Below are positions 8,426 to 16,629 of a stretch of DNA of 64,000 nt, one piece after another (position 1 is the stretch's first letter; the number at the start of each line of letters is the position of its first letter). This DNA comes from Halopseudomonas sabulinigri (GTDB lineage: Bacteria > Pseudomonadota > Gammaproteobacteria > Pseudomonadales > Pseudomonadaceae). The notes beneath the pieces were generated by a model. It had not been told where the DNA came from. It saw nothing but the letters and a program-made list of their open reading frames with translations, and made no database searches. The position numbers and the translations under genes were made by a program. The DNA is taken from the NCBI GenBank assembly GCA_011053055.1, contig DRHT01000065.1, positions 20,278 through 84,277 of the forward strand, given 5' to 3'.

Positions 8426-8827
8426 ATGCTGAAGCTGACCGCTACCGCCCCCGAAAAAACCACCGCTGCCACCGGCCTGCGCGCTGCCGTTGCCATCCTC
8501 GATAAGTGGGGTGCCACCGGGGAGCAGGGGGAGGCAATACTGCGGGTCTCGCACAGTACCTATGCTCGCGCAAAGCGTACGGATGGCCTGGCGGCGATTA
8601 ATCTGGATCGCGATCAGCTTACCCGCGTTAGCTTCGTGCTGAACATGCACGGCGCGTTGCGCACGGTGTTTGATAATCCGGAAAACATCTACGGTTTTAT
8701 GCGCATGCCTAACGAGAACGCCTTCTTTCTTGGCCGGTCGCCGCTTGAGGTGATGGGCAGCGGCGATATAGTCGCGGTGTATGAAACCTTCCGGCGCCTT
8801 GATGTGCTGCGTGGCAGCCAGTGGTAA
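8426..8827 (+). CDS. Xre/MbcA/ParS-type antitoxin (DUF2384)
   Basis: This 133-residue protein has an Xre-like N-terminal region and the DUF2384 C-terminal region (FDNPENIYGFMRMPNENAFFLGRSPLEVMGSG, ending in the VYETFRRLDVLRG segment). In this family the C-terminus inserts into the toxin active site. The start at 8426 (MLKLTATAPEKTT) has only a weak GGATG site, but upstream in-frame codons run into the operator repeats. It overlaps the RES gene by seven bases. Confidence 0.88.
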   Translation: MLKLTATAPEKTTAATGLRAAVAILDKWGATGEQGEAILRVSHSTYARAKRTDGLAAINLDRDQLTRVSFVLNMHGALRTVFDNPENIYGFMRMPNENAFFLGRSPLEVMGSGDIVAVYETFRRLDVLRGSQW

Positions 8828-9519
8828 CGGCGGGTAGCCTCAAGGCACTGCCCGCAGCGGATATACGCGCTTACCGCTTGGTGAACTCCAAGTTTCCGCC
8901 GATTGCGATCTTTGATGACGTGGCCAGCGCGGACGAGTTTGAGTCACTTTATGCGCTGCAGGCACTCACTAATCCTCGGCTTGCCAATCAGGCCGGGCGG
9001 TTGGAGCTGATCCCGCGCGCGGATATTCCCTTCGGCATTCCCGGTTGTTCTTACGCGGCGGCGCCCTTTACCCACGTAAACCCCGATGGCTCGCGTTTCA
9101 GCGATGGCTCATTTGGGGTTTTATACCTGGCCGACAGCATGGAAACAGCCTTGGCCGAAGTGCGGCATCACCAGCAGACCTACTGGTCGCGCGTGCCGGA
9201 CCTGCGCTATGAGCGCTTTGTGTTTCGCGGGCTCACCACGCGCTTTGATGAGACCGGTACGCTGGATGCCTTGGCCGTGCCGCGTCATGACGCCATCTAT
9301 TCGCCCACCGATTACAGTGCGTCGCGGCTGCTGGGGCAGGGCGCTATAAAGGCGACTGCTGCTGCAATACGCTTTCATTCTGTGCGCCAACCTGAAGGTA
9401 TTTGCTGGGGTTTGTTTACGCCACGGCAGGTAACCTCGGTGATGCAGACAGCACATTACGAGATGATCTGGAGCGGGGAGATCGCTGCGGTGCACAAACT
9501 CTCTACACAGATAGGTTAG
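8821..9519 (+). CDS. RES domain toxin
   Basis: This 232-residue protein carries a RES domain: the N-terminal AYRLVNSKFPP segment with the conserved Arg, the core GSFGVLYLADSMETALAEV with the conserved Tyr and Glu, and the later Ser-containing YSASRLLGQGA. RES toxins of this type degrade NAD+ or ADP-ribosylate targets, and are neutralised by the Xre partner encoded just upstream. GTG 8821 overlaps the antitoxin stop, indicating translational coupling. The length is close to that of other RES toxins. Confidence 0.88.
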   Translation: MVTAGSLKALPAADIRAYRLVNSKFPPIAIFDDVASADEFESLYALQALTNPRLANQAGRLELIPRADIPFGIPGCSYAAAPFTHVNPDGSRFSDGSFGVLYLADSMETALAEVRHHQQTYWSRVPDLRYERFVFRGLTTRFDETGTLDALAVPRHDAIYSPTDYSASRLLGQGAIKATAAAIRFHSVRQPEGICWGLFTPRQVTSVMQTAHYEMIWSGEIAAVHKLSTQIG

Positions 9520-9626
9520 GCGACATTCCGGCATCGTCACGTTGCAACCCCGGAGGCGAGCGCTGTGCACAACAACAGCAAAGCGTATCGCCTGGGGTTA
9601 AAGCTGAAGGCGAGCGGCTTAAAGCA

Positions 9627-9651
9627 TAAAAAACCCGGCGCGATGCCGGGT
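9627..9651 (-). terminator. rho-independent terminator of the DUF4142 gene
   Basis: On the minus strand, ACCCGGC, a five-base loop and GCCGGGT are followed by six T residues. It lies 23 bases past the DUF4142 stop. Confidence 0.8.
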
Positions 9652-9673
9652 CATATTCACGTACAACTGAGGC

Positions 9674-10294
9674 TTATTCTGCATCGGCGCGCTCACGGGA
9701 GAGTTTTTTCGCCATGTCCAGATGCGCTTCCAATCCGGATAACGCTTTTTCCGCCAAAGCGCTGACTTCCTGATCACGGCTTTGCTGCGCGCTTTTGAAT
9801 AGCTCTATGCTTCGCTGGTGCTCGGTTATCTGGCTGTTGAGATAAGCCGCATCAAAGGACTCGCCATCGCGCCGCTCTAATATCCACTGTTTGCCTTGAT
9901 TAACCAGGCTGGCATCGGTGGATACTTCAATGTCCAAGCGTTTTGCGAGGGCGGTGAGCTGTTCATTCAAGGCCGTGTGATCATCCAACACTGTCTGCGC
10001 AAATACCCGAATGTCGGGCGAGCCCTCTTTCAAGGCAACCTTGGCACCTTCTATGGCAGCTATGTTGTTAGCCGTGGCTTTCTCAAAAAATGTCTCCAGA
10101 TCCTCACCTTGCAGATAGTCCGAGTTTTCAGCGTCCATGCCTTCGGAGTCATTCGAGTCAGCTTCTTGCTGCATCTGTTGATTGCCATCACTGAGCGCGT
10201 GAGGCTGCTCGTCACTGGTGGCGTATGCAGTTAAAGCCGTGCAACTCAATAGCATTGCGGCAGCTGTCGCACAGGCAATAGGTAACTTTTTCAT
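9674..10294 (-). CDS. DUF4142 domain-containing exported protein
   Basis: This 206-residue protein has a signal peptide (MKKLPIACATAAAMLLSCTALTAYA, cleavage near residue 25) and an acidic low-complexity linker to about residue 60. The DUF4142 four-helix domain follows (FFEKATANNIAAIEGAKVAL, VRVFAQTVLDDHTALNEQL). The family resembles ferritin-like helical bundles; its function is unknown. The ATG follows AGGATAAG. The neighbour upstream on the same strand is another exported, low-complexity protein. Confidence 0.85.
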   Translation of the reverse strand: MKKLPIACATAAAMLLSCTALTAYATSDEQPHALSDGNQQMQQEADSNDSEGMDAENSDYLQGEDLETFFEKATANNIAAIEGAKVALKEGSPDIRVFAQTVLDDHTALNEQLTALAKRLDIEVSTDASLVNQGKQWILERRDGESFDAAYLNSQITEHQRSIELFKSAQQSRDQEVSALAEKALSGLEAHLDMAKKLSRERADAE

Positions 10295-10419
10295 AATCTT
10301 ATCCTCTGTTCGGCATCAGCAGGTGTCCTACGCCATTGCTATCGTTCGGATAGAACCTTGAGTTTGCCGAGATAATTATCTCAAGCGCCACTCTAGAGCA
10401 GCGCTCGAGACAGTCGTTA

Positions 10420-10869
10420 CTAAGGCGCGGTAGCTCCGGAGGTTCCTGTCGCGCCGCCACCGGCCGGACCGGGCCGTGTTCCCATTCCAGTGCCGGTGCC
10501 TGAGTTAGTTCCGGCTCCATTACCCATGTCGGTGCCAGGTCTGGTGCCATTACTCGTACCCGTAGCTCCGCCAGCGCCGTTATTGATAGTGCCCGTGCCC
10601 GCTGGGTGTGTACTCCGGTTACTCTGGTCACGATCATCGGTCTGGATGTTGTCCAACCGTTTTTGGCGAGCGTCATCCATAGCATCACCCGCATCATGCT
10701 CTATCACATTGGTGCGGCTTTCAGCCGAATTTTGTGAGCTGGACGTGGCATTGCTGGTATTACGATCCATTGTTGGGGCGTTGTCATATTCGGTCGCGAC
10801 AGCCGACAGGCTGCTAGCGAGGGCGACTGAAAATAGCGCTGAACTTAGTAGTTTGAGTTTGGTGTTCAT
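10420..10869 (-). CDS. exported Gly/Thr/Asn-rich low-complexity protein
   Basis: This 149-residue protein starts with the signal peptide MNTKLKLLSSALFSVALASS (cleavage near LSAVA|TEYDN). The middle is polar and acidic, and the last 60 residues are Gly/Thr/Asn-rich with short imperfect repeats (GTGT, GTSNGTRPG, GTGMGTRPG). I recognise no family. A good AGGAGAA site precedes 10869. The tail is also readable in another frame, which is expected from its GC-rich repeats. Confidence 0.6.
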   Translation of the reverse strand: MNTKLKLLSSALFSVALASSLSAVATEYDNAPTMDRNTSNATSSSQNSAESRTNVIEHDAGDAMDDARQKRLDNIQTDDRDQSNRSTHPAGTGTINNGAGGATGTSNGTRPGTDMGNGAGTNSGTGTGMGTRPGPAGGGATGTSGATAP

Positions 10870-11057
10870 CACATTCTCCTGAAGGCATTGGGTGTGCAAG
10901 GTCTGGGCGTGCATAACTGTAGAGCCCGGAGGCTGGGTAGTAGTTCAAGGTTTTTCGTCAGGGAGCGGCGTTGAATCGCCGCATTAAATCGAACCTCTTG
11001 GCTATTGTATTATCACAACTACAGGGCCACTCCATTTTGGCCCACCAGGAGATAACC

Positions 11058-11219
11058 ATGACAACTGATCAAAAGCATCCCGGTGAAAACGACCTGCCCC
11101 ACAAGCCCACACCCGAAGAGGATGTGCCGCATACCAAGTGGGAAGGTGAAGTGAATAGCGAGAACCTTAAAGAAGTGGACGCGGGTGAAATTGCTAAAAA
11201 GGTAAAGGAAGACGACTGA
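11058..11219 (+). CDS. small hydrophilic acidic protein
   Basis: This 53-residue protein (MTTDQKHPGENDLPHKPTPEE...) is highly charged, with no membrane segment or recognised domain. The ATG has CCAGGAGATAACC before it, a strong ribosome site that argues for a real gene. The open frame extends to 10971, but that part lacks such a site. Function unknown; it is probably a soluble or disordered stress-type peptide (speculation). Confidence 0.6.
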   Translation: MTTDQKHPGENDLPHKPTPEEDVPHTKWEGEVNSENLKEVDAGEIAKKVKEDD

Positions 11220-11356
11220 CCGCGCAGGCATTCATTTCGCTTATGGGCACCTAATCTTGTTGGCGTGGCAGCTGCCGATCACTTGCATTGCGGTTGAGTG
11301 CTGATTAGCTTCAAGGAAAGCTTACTCACACAACAACAAAACAGGATTGGCTAGCT

Positions 11357-12658
11357 ATGTTCAACGCAGTCGGTTTCGCAGCGCGCCACTCGCGCGTTCT
11401 TTTTGCGTCGGAAGAGAAAGGTGCTCCCAGCTTTCCAAGTTCAGCCAGCATTCCACTGGCTGAACTGCGTTATATGCAGGGTTTTCCTGCGCCAGCTGAT
11501 AAACAGATCAACCGCTCGGATTATCTAGTCGAGTACCCCAAGGTACGGTGGGCATTCCAGCATATGCGCGAGCTAATACCTTCTCGTCAGATTGGACGAG
11601 GGCATGGCCCGGTAACGGCATTACCCGCGAGCGCAGATATTTCAGCGAAAATTGATGCGCTGTCTATCGAGATGCTGGACGGTGAAAATATCAGCTTTGC
11701 CGAATTCCTTGACCGTTCTTACGCCGACGCCATGCTGATCATCCATCAGGGCAAGGTGGTCTACGAATCCTACCCAAACATGGCAGATGCGCAGAGCCCC
11801 CACATGCTCTGGTCGGTCACCAAATCTTTCACCGGCCTAATTGCCAATATGTTGAGCCTGGAAGGCCTGCTGGACCTTAATTCACAGGTAACCGAGCATA
11901 TTCCCGAACTGGCTGAATCGGGCTGGGCCGGTGCGACAGTGCAACAGGTATTGGATATGACCGCGGATGTGAAGTATTCAGAGGTGTACGCCGATGGCAC
12001 TTCTGATGTCATTCACTACGGTTTATCGGCGGGCATTACTCAGTCCTCACAATGGACGGGGCCAACCAGTCTTTATGATTACTTGCCATCCGTTGGCGCG
12101 GCTCGTGGGCATGGTGAGCATTTTGCTTATCGCACTGTGCATACCGAGGTGCTGGGCTGGATCATCCGCCGCGTGAGCGGTAAAGAGCTGGCCCAGCAAA
12201 TCAACGAGCGCATCTGGAGCAAACTGGGTGCCGAGCAAGACGCCTATATTTTGCTGGATGCCAAAGGCACCGAGTGGGCAGGAGCCGGCCTGAACGCGAG
12301 CTTGCGAGACCTTGGCCGCTTTGCGGAAATGTTACGGCTTGGTGGGCATTACAATGGCCAGCAAGTCGTGCCGGCAGAACTGATTACCGAAATACAGCGC
12401 GGTGGCGACCGTGACGCGTTTGCACGTTTTGGTCGTAAAGGTATGGATGGCTACTCCTACCACAACCAATGGTGGGTCTCGCATAACCCCGATGAGGTGT
12501 TTGAAGCCATGGGTGTGCACGGCCAGTTAGTGCATGTAAATTCAGCCGCGGAGCTAAGTTTGGTCAGGTTGGGGTCGCACCCGGTCGCGTCTAACGACTT
12601 TACTTATGAGATGACTCGTCGGGTCACCTCGGCACTGGCAGATTTGTTGCGAGGGTAA
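11357..12658 (+). CDS. serine hydrolase of the beta-lactamase fold (6-aminohexanoate-dimer hydrolase-like)
   Basis: This 433-residue protein has the class C SxxK catalytic motif as SVTKSF within HMLWSVTKSFTGLIANML, the nucleophile Ser and general-base Lys. A Tyr-containing second motif follows at YRTVHTEVLGWIIRRVSG. The third motif, usually KTG or HxG, appears as HGQLVHV. This order fits the serine hydrolase group that includes nylon-oligomer hydrolases and EstB-type esterases. No signal peptide is evident, so it should be cytoplasmic. Confidence 0.85.
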   Translation: MFNAVGFAARHSRVLFASEEKGAPSFPSSASIPLAELRYMQGFPAPADKQINRSDYLVEYPKVRWAFQHMRELIPSRQIGRGHGPVTALPASADISAKIDALSIEMLDGENISFAEFLDRSYADAMLIIHQGKVVYESYPNMADAQSPHMLWSVTKSFTGLIANMLSLEGLLDLNSQVTEHIPELAESGWAGATVQQVLDMTADVKYSEVYADGTSDVIHYGLSAGITQSSQWTGPTSLYDYLPSVGAARGHGEHFAYRTVHTEVLGWIIRRVSGKELAQQINERIWSKLGAEQDAYILLDAKGTEWAGAGLNASLRDLGRFAEMLRLGGHYNGQQVVPAELITEIQRGGDRDAFARFGRKGMDGYSYHNQWWVSHNPDEVFEAMGVHGQLVHVNSAAELSLVRLGSHPVASNDFTYEMTRRVTSALADLLRG

Positions 12659-12665
12659 ATAGCAA

Positions 12666-12691
12666 AGCGCCGCACTTGATAATGCGGCGCT
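12666..12691. terminator. hairpin between convergent genes
   Basis: A perfect 9-bp stem (AGCGCCGCA / TGCGGCGCT) with an 8-base loop lies between the serine hydrolase and DUF4197 genes. There is no T-tract, so it may act with Rho or simply separate convergent transcripts. Confidence 0.45.
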
Positions 12692-12723
12692 GTCGATGCG
12701 GTAGATATTTGCTTATCTCGCTA

Positions 12724-13419
12724 TTAGAGACTGCCGAATACCTTTTTAGCCAGGTTGGTAGCCGCCTCAGTTGGGTTGCTACGAATATCCGCTTCCTGCT
12801 CAGCGATCATCTCAAACAGACCATCAAGGGTGCGCTCGGTTACATAACTCTCAATGTTGGCGGCGTCGCTATCAACCACACCGAAGCTTGAGGCCTGCGA
12901 GGCGAACGTGTTGTATTGCTGGGCCAGTCCAACCTGGTCCGTGGCGTTTTTAACCACCGGTAGGAATAGAGCGCGAATCTGGTCGCGGCTGCTGCTTTCA
13001 AGATAGCGGGTGGCTGAATCGCTTGGGCCGGTCAAAACAGACTTTGCATCCTGCACACTCATCTTGCTGATGGCATCTACCAGCAGCGTCTGCGCTTGCG
13101 GTACTGCGGCTTCTGCCGCTTTGTTCATGCTGTCCTCGAGCTGGGTAATCTGACCGCCCATGCCCATCATCTTCAAGGTGCGCGACGCCTTGCCAAGGTT
13201 GCCGGGCAACTCAATACGCACATCCCGGTTATCGCTGAAACCGCCCGGAGCACTTAGCTCTTTTACGGCCATTTCGGCGCCTTGGGTCAGCGCGTCTTTC
13301 AAGCCTGCACTGGCATCCTGCTGACTCAAGTCGGAAAGCGAAAATGCACTTGCCGAGGTAGAAAGCAGAGCGGTGAATAACGCAGCGAAAAGTACAGAAA
13401 AGGGCATTAAACGGAGCAT
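12724..13419 (-). CDS. DUF4197 domain-containing exported protein
   Basis: This 231-residue protein has a signal peptide (MLRLMPFSVLFAALFTALLS, cleavage near ASA|FSLS). The DUF4197 family pattern follows: LKDALTQGAEMAVKELS, VRIELPGNLGKASRTLKMMG and the C-terminal YVTERTLDGLFEMIAEQE. The mature protein is alpha-helical and should be periplasmic. Function unknown. GGAGC precedes the ATG. Confidence 0.85.
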   Translation of the reverse strand: MLRLMPFSVLFAALFTALLSTSASAFSLSDLSQQDASAGLKDALTQGAEMAVKELSAPGGFSDNRDVRIELPGNLGKASRTLKMMGMGGQITQLEDSMNKAAEAAVPQAQTLLVDAISKMSVQDAKSVLTGPSDSATRYLESSSRDQIRALFLPVVKNATDQVGLAQQYNTFASQASSFGVVDSDAANIESYVTERTLDGLFEMIAEQEADIRSNPTEAATNLAKKVFGSL

Positions 13420-13510
13420 GGCGAGCCTCTGGAATAGTCAATGTAAAGCCAGAGCTTAGCTCATCAGCTACACTGGCGGCATTGAAACATTCGGAAATAT
13501 TGGAGGAACT

Positions 13511-16021
13511 ATGTTGCGTACCCTACTTGCCTTGCTGGTACTGCTCTGTGCCCTTGTTTGTATTGCAGGTGGCGCTTGGCTCGGTCTTTTAGGGGGCAGT
13601 TGGTTTTATCTACTGCTCGGCTTGGTGCTGGTTGCTGCTGGCGGCCTGTTGCTGGCCGGTCGTGCGGTGGGATTGATGGTCTACGCTGTAGCGCTTTTGG
13701 CAACACTCGCCTGGTCCGTATGGGAAGTCGGCTTCGATTGGTGGGCGCTCGCTCCCCGTGGCGGACTACTGGTCGGACTAGGGCTGTTGCTGCTGATACC
13801 GTCAGTGCGGCGCAGTATGCGTTACAAAACCAGCCAGATTGCCTATACCGGCATGCTGGGGCTGTCTTTGCTGGTGGCCGCTGGCGTAGCGGGTTATGCC
13901 TTGACCCAACAGCAAGGAATCATGGGTGCATTTAGCGAGGAGCGCATGGCTTCGGCCATTAGCACCCAGGTAGGTGCGGACGCAGTGCCAGATGGCGAGT
14001 GGCACGCTTATGGCCGCACAGCCGCAGGCCAGCGTTTCTCGCCACTGGATCAGATCACCCCCAATAATCTGAATGACCTGCAAGAAGCCTGGCGCTACAA
14101 CACCGGCCAAGTTCGCGATGGTAGTGATCCAGGTGAGACCACCTATGAAGTGACACCGCTGGTGGTGGATGACCGCATGTACATCTGCACACCTTTCGGC
14201 ACCGTTATCACGCTGGACCCAACCACCGGTGAAGAGTTATGGCGCTTTGATCCAGAACTCAAACAACCCCCCACCGTAACCACCCAGCATATGACCTGCC
14301 GAGGTGTGTCTTACCATGATGCTGGACCAGATGCAGATCAGGGCGCTACGACTAATAACGCCAGCGTAGACAATGCTGAGCGATTGCAGATGAGCGTAGC
14401 TGAAGTGACGTCTAAAGCGGCGGGTGTAGCTCAGAATGTGGCTGCAGGGCAGGCGATGTCTGGCGATCCAAACCCGAAGGTAAAACGTGACGCAGGCTAC
14501 GCGGGTGCAGCGGGCAACTGTCGTCAACGCTTGTTTGTGCCTACGTCGGATGGGCGTTTGATCGCGATCAGCGCCATTGATGGCAGCATCTGTCCTGGTT
14601 TTGGTGGAGATGATGGCACCATCAACCTGTGGGCCAATATGCCCAACGTAACGCCGGGCTCTTATTACTCGACTTCGCCGCCGGTGGTGACCGATAAGGT
14701 GATCATCGTGGGCGGGGCAGTCAACGACAACGCCTCTACTACTTCACCTTCTGGGGTGATCCGCGCTTTCGACATTTTCACCGGTGATCTGGTGTGGAAT
14801 TTCGACAGCAAGAAACCGGATAACACAGCGCCCATAGCCGAAGACGAGACCTACTCAGAGAACGCACCCAACTCCTGGAGCGTATCCAGTTACGATCCCG
14901 AGCTGGATATTATCTATCTGCCGATGGGCAATCAGTCTCCAGACCAGTTTGGTGGCAACCGCAGTGAAGCCGTGGAGAAGTACTCATCATCCATACTGGC
15001 GCTCCACGCCAGCACCGGCAAAGTGGCTTGGGTATTTCAGACCGTGCATCACGACCTCTGGGACTACGACGTGCCAGCTCAGCCGAGCCTGGTAGATCTG
15101 ACTATTCAAGGCCAACGTATCAAAGCTTTGGTCGCAGCCACCAAACAGGGCGAGATCTACGTATTGAACCGGGTAACCGGTGAGCCCGTACTGCCGGTTA
15201 CCGAGGAGCCAGTACCGCAGGGCGCAGCCAAGGGTGACTTTACCGCGCCTACGCAACCGGTCTCGGCTATTTCCTTCAACCCGCCAACCCTCACTGGCAA
15301 GGATATGTGGGGTGCGACCCTGCTAGACCAACTGGCTTGCCGCATCCAGTTCCAGCAGTTGCATTATGAAGGTCGTTTCACGGCACCATCGGAGCAGGGC
15401 ACCCTGGTGTATCCCGGCAACTTTGGCGTCTTCAACTGGGGCTCGGTAGCGATCGATCCTGACCGTCAGATCATGTTTGCTATGCCGGTCTACCTGGCGT
15501 TCACTTCCAAACTGATACCGCGGGGCAACGATACTGGCCGCTTCGTCACTAAAGATGGCGAGCCGATCATTAACGAAAACTTCGGTGCGCCCTACGCGAC
15601 CAGCATGGCGCCCTTTATGTCGCCCGTTGGCCTGCCATGCCAGCAGCCATCCTGGGGTTATGTGGCAGGTGTTGATCTCACCACCGGCGAGACCCGCTAT
15701 CAGCGCGTGAATGGCACAGTGCGCGATCTGGCACCTATTCCGCTGCCGTTCAAGATGGGCGTTCCGGGCATTGGCGGCCCCATCGTCACACGCGGTGGCG
15801 TGGCCTTCCTTAGTGGAACCATGGACTACTATGTGCGCGGTTATGATCTGCGCACCGGTGAGGAGCGCTGGAAATCTCGCCTACCAGCTGGCGGCCAAGC
15901 AACCCCGGCGACCTATTTGGGTGCTGATGGCAGGCAGTATTTGGTAGTGGTTGCTGGCGGCCATGGTTCAACCGGTACCAAAGCCGGCGACGCCATCATT
16001 GCTTACGCCTTGCCGGAGTAA
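13511..16021 (+). CDS. membrane-bound PQQ-dependent dehydrogenase (glucose/quinate/shikimate family)
   Basis: This 836-residue protein has five N-terminal hydrophobic helices (to about residue 135) and then a periplasmic eight-bladed quinoprotein propeller. It shows the start motif YGRTAAGQRFSPLDQI and tryptophan-docking-type blocks such as ITLDPTTGEELWRFDPEL and FQTVHHDLWDYDVPAQPSL (the metal/PQQ region). The usual substrate is glucose or another sugar, or quinate/shikimate, oxidised in the periplasm with electrons passed to ubiquinone. The exact substrate cannot be told. TGGAGG precedes the ATG. Confidence 0.9.
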   Translation: MLRTLLALLVLLCALVCIAGGAWLGLLGGSWFYLLLGLVLVAAGGLLLAGRAVGLMVYAVALLATLAWSVWEVGFDWWALAPRGGLLVGLGLLLLIPSVRRSMRYKTSQIAYTGMLGLSLLVAAGVAGYALTQQQGIMGAFSEERMASAISTQVGADAVPDGEWHAYGRTAAGQRFSPLDQITPNNLNDLQEAWRYNTGQVRDGSDPGETTYEVTPLVVDDRMYICTPFGTVITLDPTTGEELWRFDPELKQPPTVTTQHMTCRGVSYHDAGPDADQGATTNNASVDNAERLQMSVAEVTSKAAGVAQNVAAGQAMSGDPNPKVKRDAGYAGAAGNCRQRLFVPTSDGRLIAISAIDGSICPGFGGDDGTINLWANMPNVTPGSYYSTSPPVVTDKVIIVGGAVNDNASTTSPSGVIRAFDIFTGDLVWNFDSKKPDNTAPIAEDETYSENAPNSWSVSSYDPELDIIYLPMGNQSPDQFGGNRSEAVEKYSSSILALHASTGKVAWVFQTVHHDLWDYDVPAQPSLVDLTIQGQRIKALVAATKQGEIYVLNRVTGEPVLPVTEEPVPQGAAKGDFTAPTQPVSAISFNPPTLTGKDMWGATLLDQLACRIQFQQLHYEGRFTAPSEQGTLVYPGNFGVFNWGSVAIDPDRQIMFAMPVYLAFTSKLIPRGNDTGRFVTKDGEPIINENFGAPYATSMAPFMSPVGLPCQQPSWGYVAGVDLTTGETRYQRVNGTVRDLAPIPLPFKMGVPGIGGPIVTRGGVAFLSGTMDYYVRGYDLRTGEERWKSRLPAGGQATPATYLGADGRQYLVVVAGGHGSTGTKAGDAIIAYALPE

Positions 16022-16346
16022 GGGATCGTTTGTTCTGCTAAGCATATGAATAGTTGGCTTGCCGCAGCGCGCCGACTGTTCATATGCGGTGGAGGTGGGT
16101 TCCGCCATACTTGCTTGAACGCCAAGCCTCACGCTGCACATGAGGCTTTAGTCTAAGAATGCATAGAACAGCCATATAAATACCAAAATAAGTGATTTCT
16201 ATCAGTGGCTTATATCGGTTGTTTAATCAATGTTCCGCGATCTAAAAAAGCTGCACTACGCCGCACTCTACCAAAGTCTTAGTCTCTTACCACTCAACTG
16301 GGTGCTACCTTGTTGTGTGTAATAACAACAAAAATTGGAGACGCTA
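16022..16346 (+). other. intergenic region with a large imperfect hairpin
   Basis: A 17-bp stem with two wobble pairs (16042-16058 with 16071-16087, 12-base loop) lies 21 bases after the PQQ dehydrogenase stop. No T-run follows, so its function as a terminator is unsure. The rest is AT-richer and probably holds the promoter of the symporter pair; I could not fix -35/-10 boxes confidently. Confidence 0.45.
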
Positions 16347-16613
16347 ATGTCCTTGTCAAAAGAAGACGCTGCACGCGCCTACTGGCGGGAAAACCTGCGG
16401 TTCATGATGATCCTGTTGGTCATCTGGTTCTCAGTATCCTTCGGTGCCGGCATCCTGTTCGTCGATCTACTCAACAACATCCAGTTCTTCGGCTTCCCGC
16501 TGGGATTCTGGTTTGCCCAGCAGGGCGCCATCTATGCCTTCGTGGTACTCATCTTTGTGTACGTCTGGAAGATGAATAAGCTCGATCGCAAATACGACCT
16601 CCACGAAGAATAA
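16347..16613 (+). CDS. DUF4212 domain protein, small subunit of a sodium/solute symporter
   Basis: This 88-residue protein has two hydrophobic helices (FMMILLVIWFSVSFGAGILF and the second near AIYAFVVLIFVYVWKMNKLD). DUF4212 proteins are encoded next to large VC_2705-type sodium:solute symporters and are thought to be accessory subunits. The gene ends 16 bases before the symporter start. The ATG at 16347 has TTGGAG before it; a TTG at 16335 is in frame but overlaps that site. Confidence 0.88.
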   Translation: MSLSKEDAARAYWRENLRFMMILLVIWFSVSFGAGILFVDLLNNIQFFGFPLGFWFAQQGAIYAFVVLIFVYVWKMNKLDRKYDLHEE

Positions 16614-16629
16614 GAACAGGAGTCCTGCA

